Below are positions 5,249 through 6,441 of a DNA stretch of 6,441 nucleotides, one piece after another. The first letter of the stretch is position 1; each line of letters opens with the position of its first letter. The translations under genes were made by a program, and so were the position numbers. Location of the stretch: positions 1 through 6,441 of the forward strand of contig WAJY01000135.1 in NCBI GenBank assembly GCA_015523645.1, read 5' to 3'. This DNA comes from Geoglobus sp. GTDB lineage: Archaea; Halobacteriota; Archaeoglobi; Archaeoglobales; Archaeoglobaceae. The notes beneath the pieces were generated by a model. It made no database searches. It was not told the DNA's origin and saw only the letters and a program-made list of their open reading frames with translations.

Positions 5249-6441
5249 TTACAACCACCCCGCCGCTGAAGATATCAAGAGTGCAAGCAGAACCAGCCCA
5301 ACCACCATCTTTGCATACCTCTCCAAACTTCCGTCCTGAATTCTTCTTATAGCTATTGAGAGAATTTCGAAGATGTCCGGAATTATTGAGTGGGTTATGT
5401 TGTCGATGAGCTTGCTGAAGCTATCCAGAATCTCTGCAAAGAACCAGCCTATTCTTGATGCAATGTAATCGTTCAATGCCATGACATACACTCTATCATA
5501 CAAAATCCTCCCAACAACAGACTCGTATTCAGGCTTTACAAAACCTGCAACGTAGCTTCCAGATACAATCAAACCAACTGCAAATGACGTTATTGCAATT
5601 CCAGCATGCAGAAATTCGCCGGAATGTTCATCCAGCCCTGAGTATATCGAGAAGAGTAGGAGGATGAGCATGGATGCCATAAGGGTGTAGGCTAGCTTCA
5701 TCAATCCACCACCATGGAGATGGAGGTGAACATGCCTTCCCTTCCAGAAGTTGAGGGTGAAGAACTTTGCCAGAAAAGCGGAATAGATCGCAGATATCGC
5801 TATCAAAAGCAGTAAAGGTAGATAGGAGAAATGAGGGATTAGCTCGTGCAGTGCCTCATCCATTGCTGACTTTACCCAGTATGCAGTCAAAGGTGGAATT
5901 CCTGCCAAAGTTATTGTGGCAAATAGCGTTACAATCGCTGTTAGTTTCATCTTGCTGAAAACCTCCCTATCTCCTCCTAGAAATCTGTCGTGGGTTTCAT
6001 GAATCAAATGCCCAGCAACAAGGAAGAGTGTTGCCTTTGCAAACGCATGGGTTATGAGATACCAGAACGCAACAATTACGCCAAGCTCTCCGACCCAGTT
6101 GCTTGATGCAGATACAGCAAACATCAATCCAAGACTTGACATTGTTGAGGCTGCAAGCAGAACCTTTCTCTCTCTGCTTGCTAAAGCTACGGAGGCTCCA
6201 TAAAGGCTGCTTATAAGTCCGAGGAAGAGAACAGCAGTGTAAATGATCTCAACTCCGGGCAGATGAATTTCCCAGGGCTTTATGTACCAGCTTATTCTCA
6301 TGAAAAGATATGTTCCTGCGGCAACCATTGTTGCAGAATGTAGCAATGCCGAGACTGTTGTCGGGCCAGTCATTGCTGTCATGAGCCACTCGCTAAAGGG
6401 GAGTTGAGCTGATTTTGTGAATGGTCCCATCAGGAATGCAA
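5249..6441 (-). CDS. fqoL: F420H2:quinone oxidoreductase subunit L (NuoL/ND5, antiporter-like), 5' end cut by window edge
   Basis: The C-terminal ~396 residues of a NuoL/ND5 subunit are present. The frame is open to the right edge, so the ATG at 6430 is internal (preceding codons Ala-Phe-Leu). Counting from that Met: KSAQLPFSEWLMTAM (6-20) is the TM7 block with its Lys; SALLHSATMVAAGTY (27-41) is the TM8 block with its His; THAFAKATLFLVAGHLIHE (127-145) holds His128 and Lys132, equivalent to E. coli His338/Lys342; and AYWVKSAMDE (183-192) holds Lys187, equivalent to Lys399. The last ~70 residues before the final membrane segment (about 303-372, with YDRVY and RRIQDGSLERYA) match the lateral amphipathic helix HL that spans the membrane arm in NuoL and separates it from NuoM/NuoN. 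In the family this is a distal proton-translocating subunit. The gene abuts fqoN with no spacer. Mrp-type antiporter subunits are the alternative family, but the HL-like tail and neighbours favour NuoL. Confidence 0.94.
   Translation of the reverse strand, partial: AFLMGPFTKSAQLPFSEWLMTAMTGPTTVSALLHSATMVAAGTYLFMRISWYIKPWEIHLPGVEIIYTAVLFLGLISSLYGASVALASRERKVLLAASTMSSLGLMFAVSASSNWVGELGVIVAFWYLITHAFAKATLFLVAGHLIHETHDRFLGGDREVFSKMKLTAIVTLFATITLAGIPPLTAYWVKSAMDEALHELIPHFSYLPLLLLIAISAIYSAFLAKFFTLNFWKGRHVHLHLHGGGLMKLAYTLMASMLILLLFSIYSGLDEHSGEFLHAGIAITSFAVGLIVSGSYVAGFVKPEYESVVGRILYDRVYVMALNDYIASRIGWFFAEILDSFSKLIDNITHSIIPDIFEILSIAIRRIQDGSLERYAKMVVGLVLLALLISSAAGWL
5255..5261 (-). promoter_or_regulatory. 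Ribosome binding site of fqoN inside the fqoL C-terminus
   Basis: GGGGTGG lies 6 nt before the fqoN ATG (5248). It is encoded within the final Gly-Trp-Leu codons of fqoL. It is a weaker match to GGAGGTG than the sites before fqoA and fqoD. Because fqoL ends in TAA directly followed by ATG, translational coupling is likely. Confidence 0.6.

Noticed and set aside
4953..5258. Minus-strand 101-codon frame with several Cys and His residues overlapping the 5' part of fqoN.
   Set aside because: It is an alternative frame of fqoN, whose own frame gives a coherent multi-segment membrane protein. The Cys/His pattern is scattered and matches no family I recognise.
5249..6430. fqoL starting at the ATG at 6430.
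   Set aside because: The reading frame stays open to the window edge, and that ATG lies just before the TM7 block, in the middle of a NuoL-type protein. The gene is simply cut by the window.

Overview
The window is one stretch of a respiratory complex I-like operon, read entirely from the minus strand. It suggests a hyperthermophilic archaeon of the Archaeoglobales. In transcription order (right to left) it encodes homologues of NuoL (5' end cut), NuoN, NuoA, a fused NuoB-NuoC, NuoD, NuoH and NuoI (3' end cut). The order L-N-A-BC-D-H-I and the single-chain B/C protein match what is known of the F420H2:quinone oxidoreductase (fqo) cluster of Archaeoglobus fulgidus (fqoJKMLNABCDHIF). Codon use rich in AGG/AGA, ATA and GAG, and GGAGGTG-type ribosome binding sites, fit an archaeal thermophile. 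I cannot resolve the species. The F420H2 assignment is inferred from synteny and the B/C fusion, because the F420-oxidising subunit FqoF would lie beyond the left edge.

Layout: fqoL (6441-5249, partial), fqoN (5248-4025), fqoA (4023-3661), fqoBC (3668-2592), fqoD (2589-1354), fqoH (1348-236) and fqoI (251-1, partial). There is no non-coding stretch longer than 5 bases. Every junction is abutting, separated by 0-5 nt, or overlapping by 8 or 16 nt. Each downstream gene has a Shine-Dalgarno-like motif buried in the last codons of the gene before it. I see no promoter, terminator, RNA gene, mobile element or CRISPR. The ends of the operon are outside the window.

How the parts work together (family knowledge): FqoI carries two 4Fe-4S clusters and passes electrons to the terminal N2 cluster in the B half of FqoBC. 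There menaquinone is reduced at the interface of FqoBC, FqoD and FqoH. FqoH and FqoA form the proximal membrane module, and the antiporter-like FqoN and FqoL (with FqoM, not in the window) carry the proton pathways. FqoL's lateral helix ties the arm together.

This is not a new system, but some details deserve a look. The strongest is that FqoN lacks the TM5 Glu/TM7 Lys pair normal for antiporter-like subunits: Val at the Glu position and Glu at the Lys position. Others are altered quinone-site residues in FqoD, a lysine/arginine-rich linker in the B/C fusion, an N-terminal extension of FqoH, and C-terminal codons doubling as ribosome binding sites.
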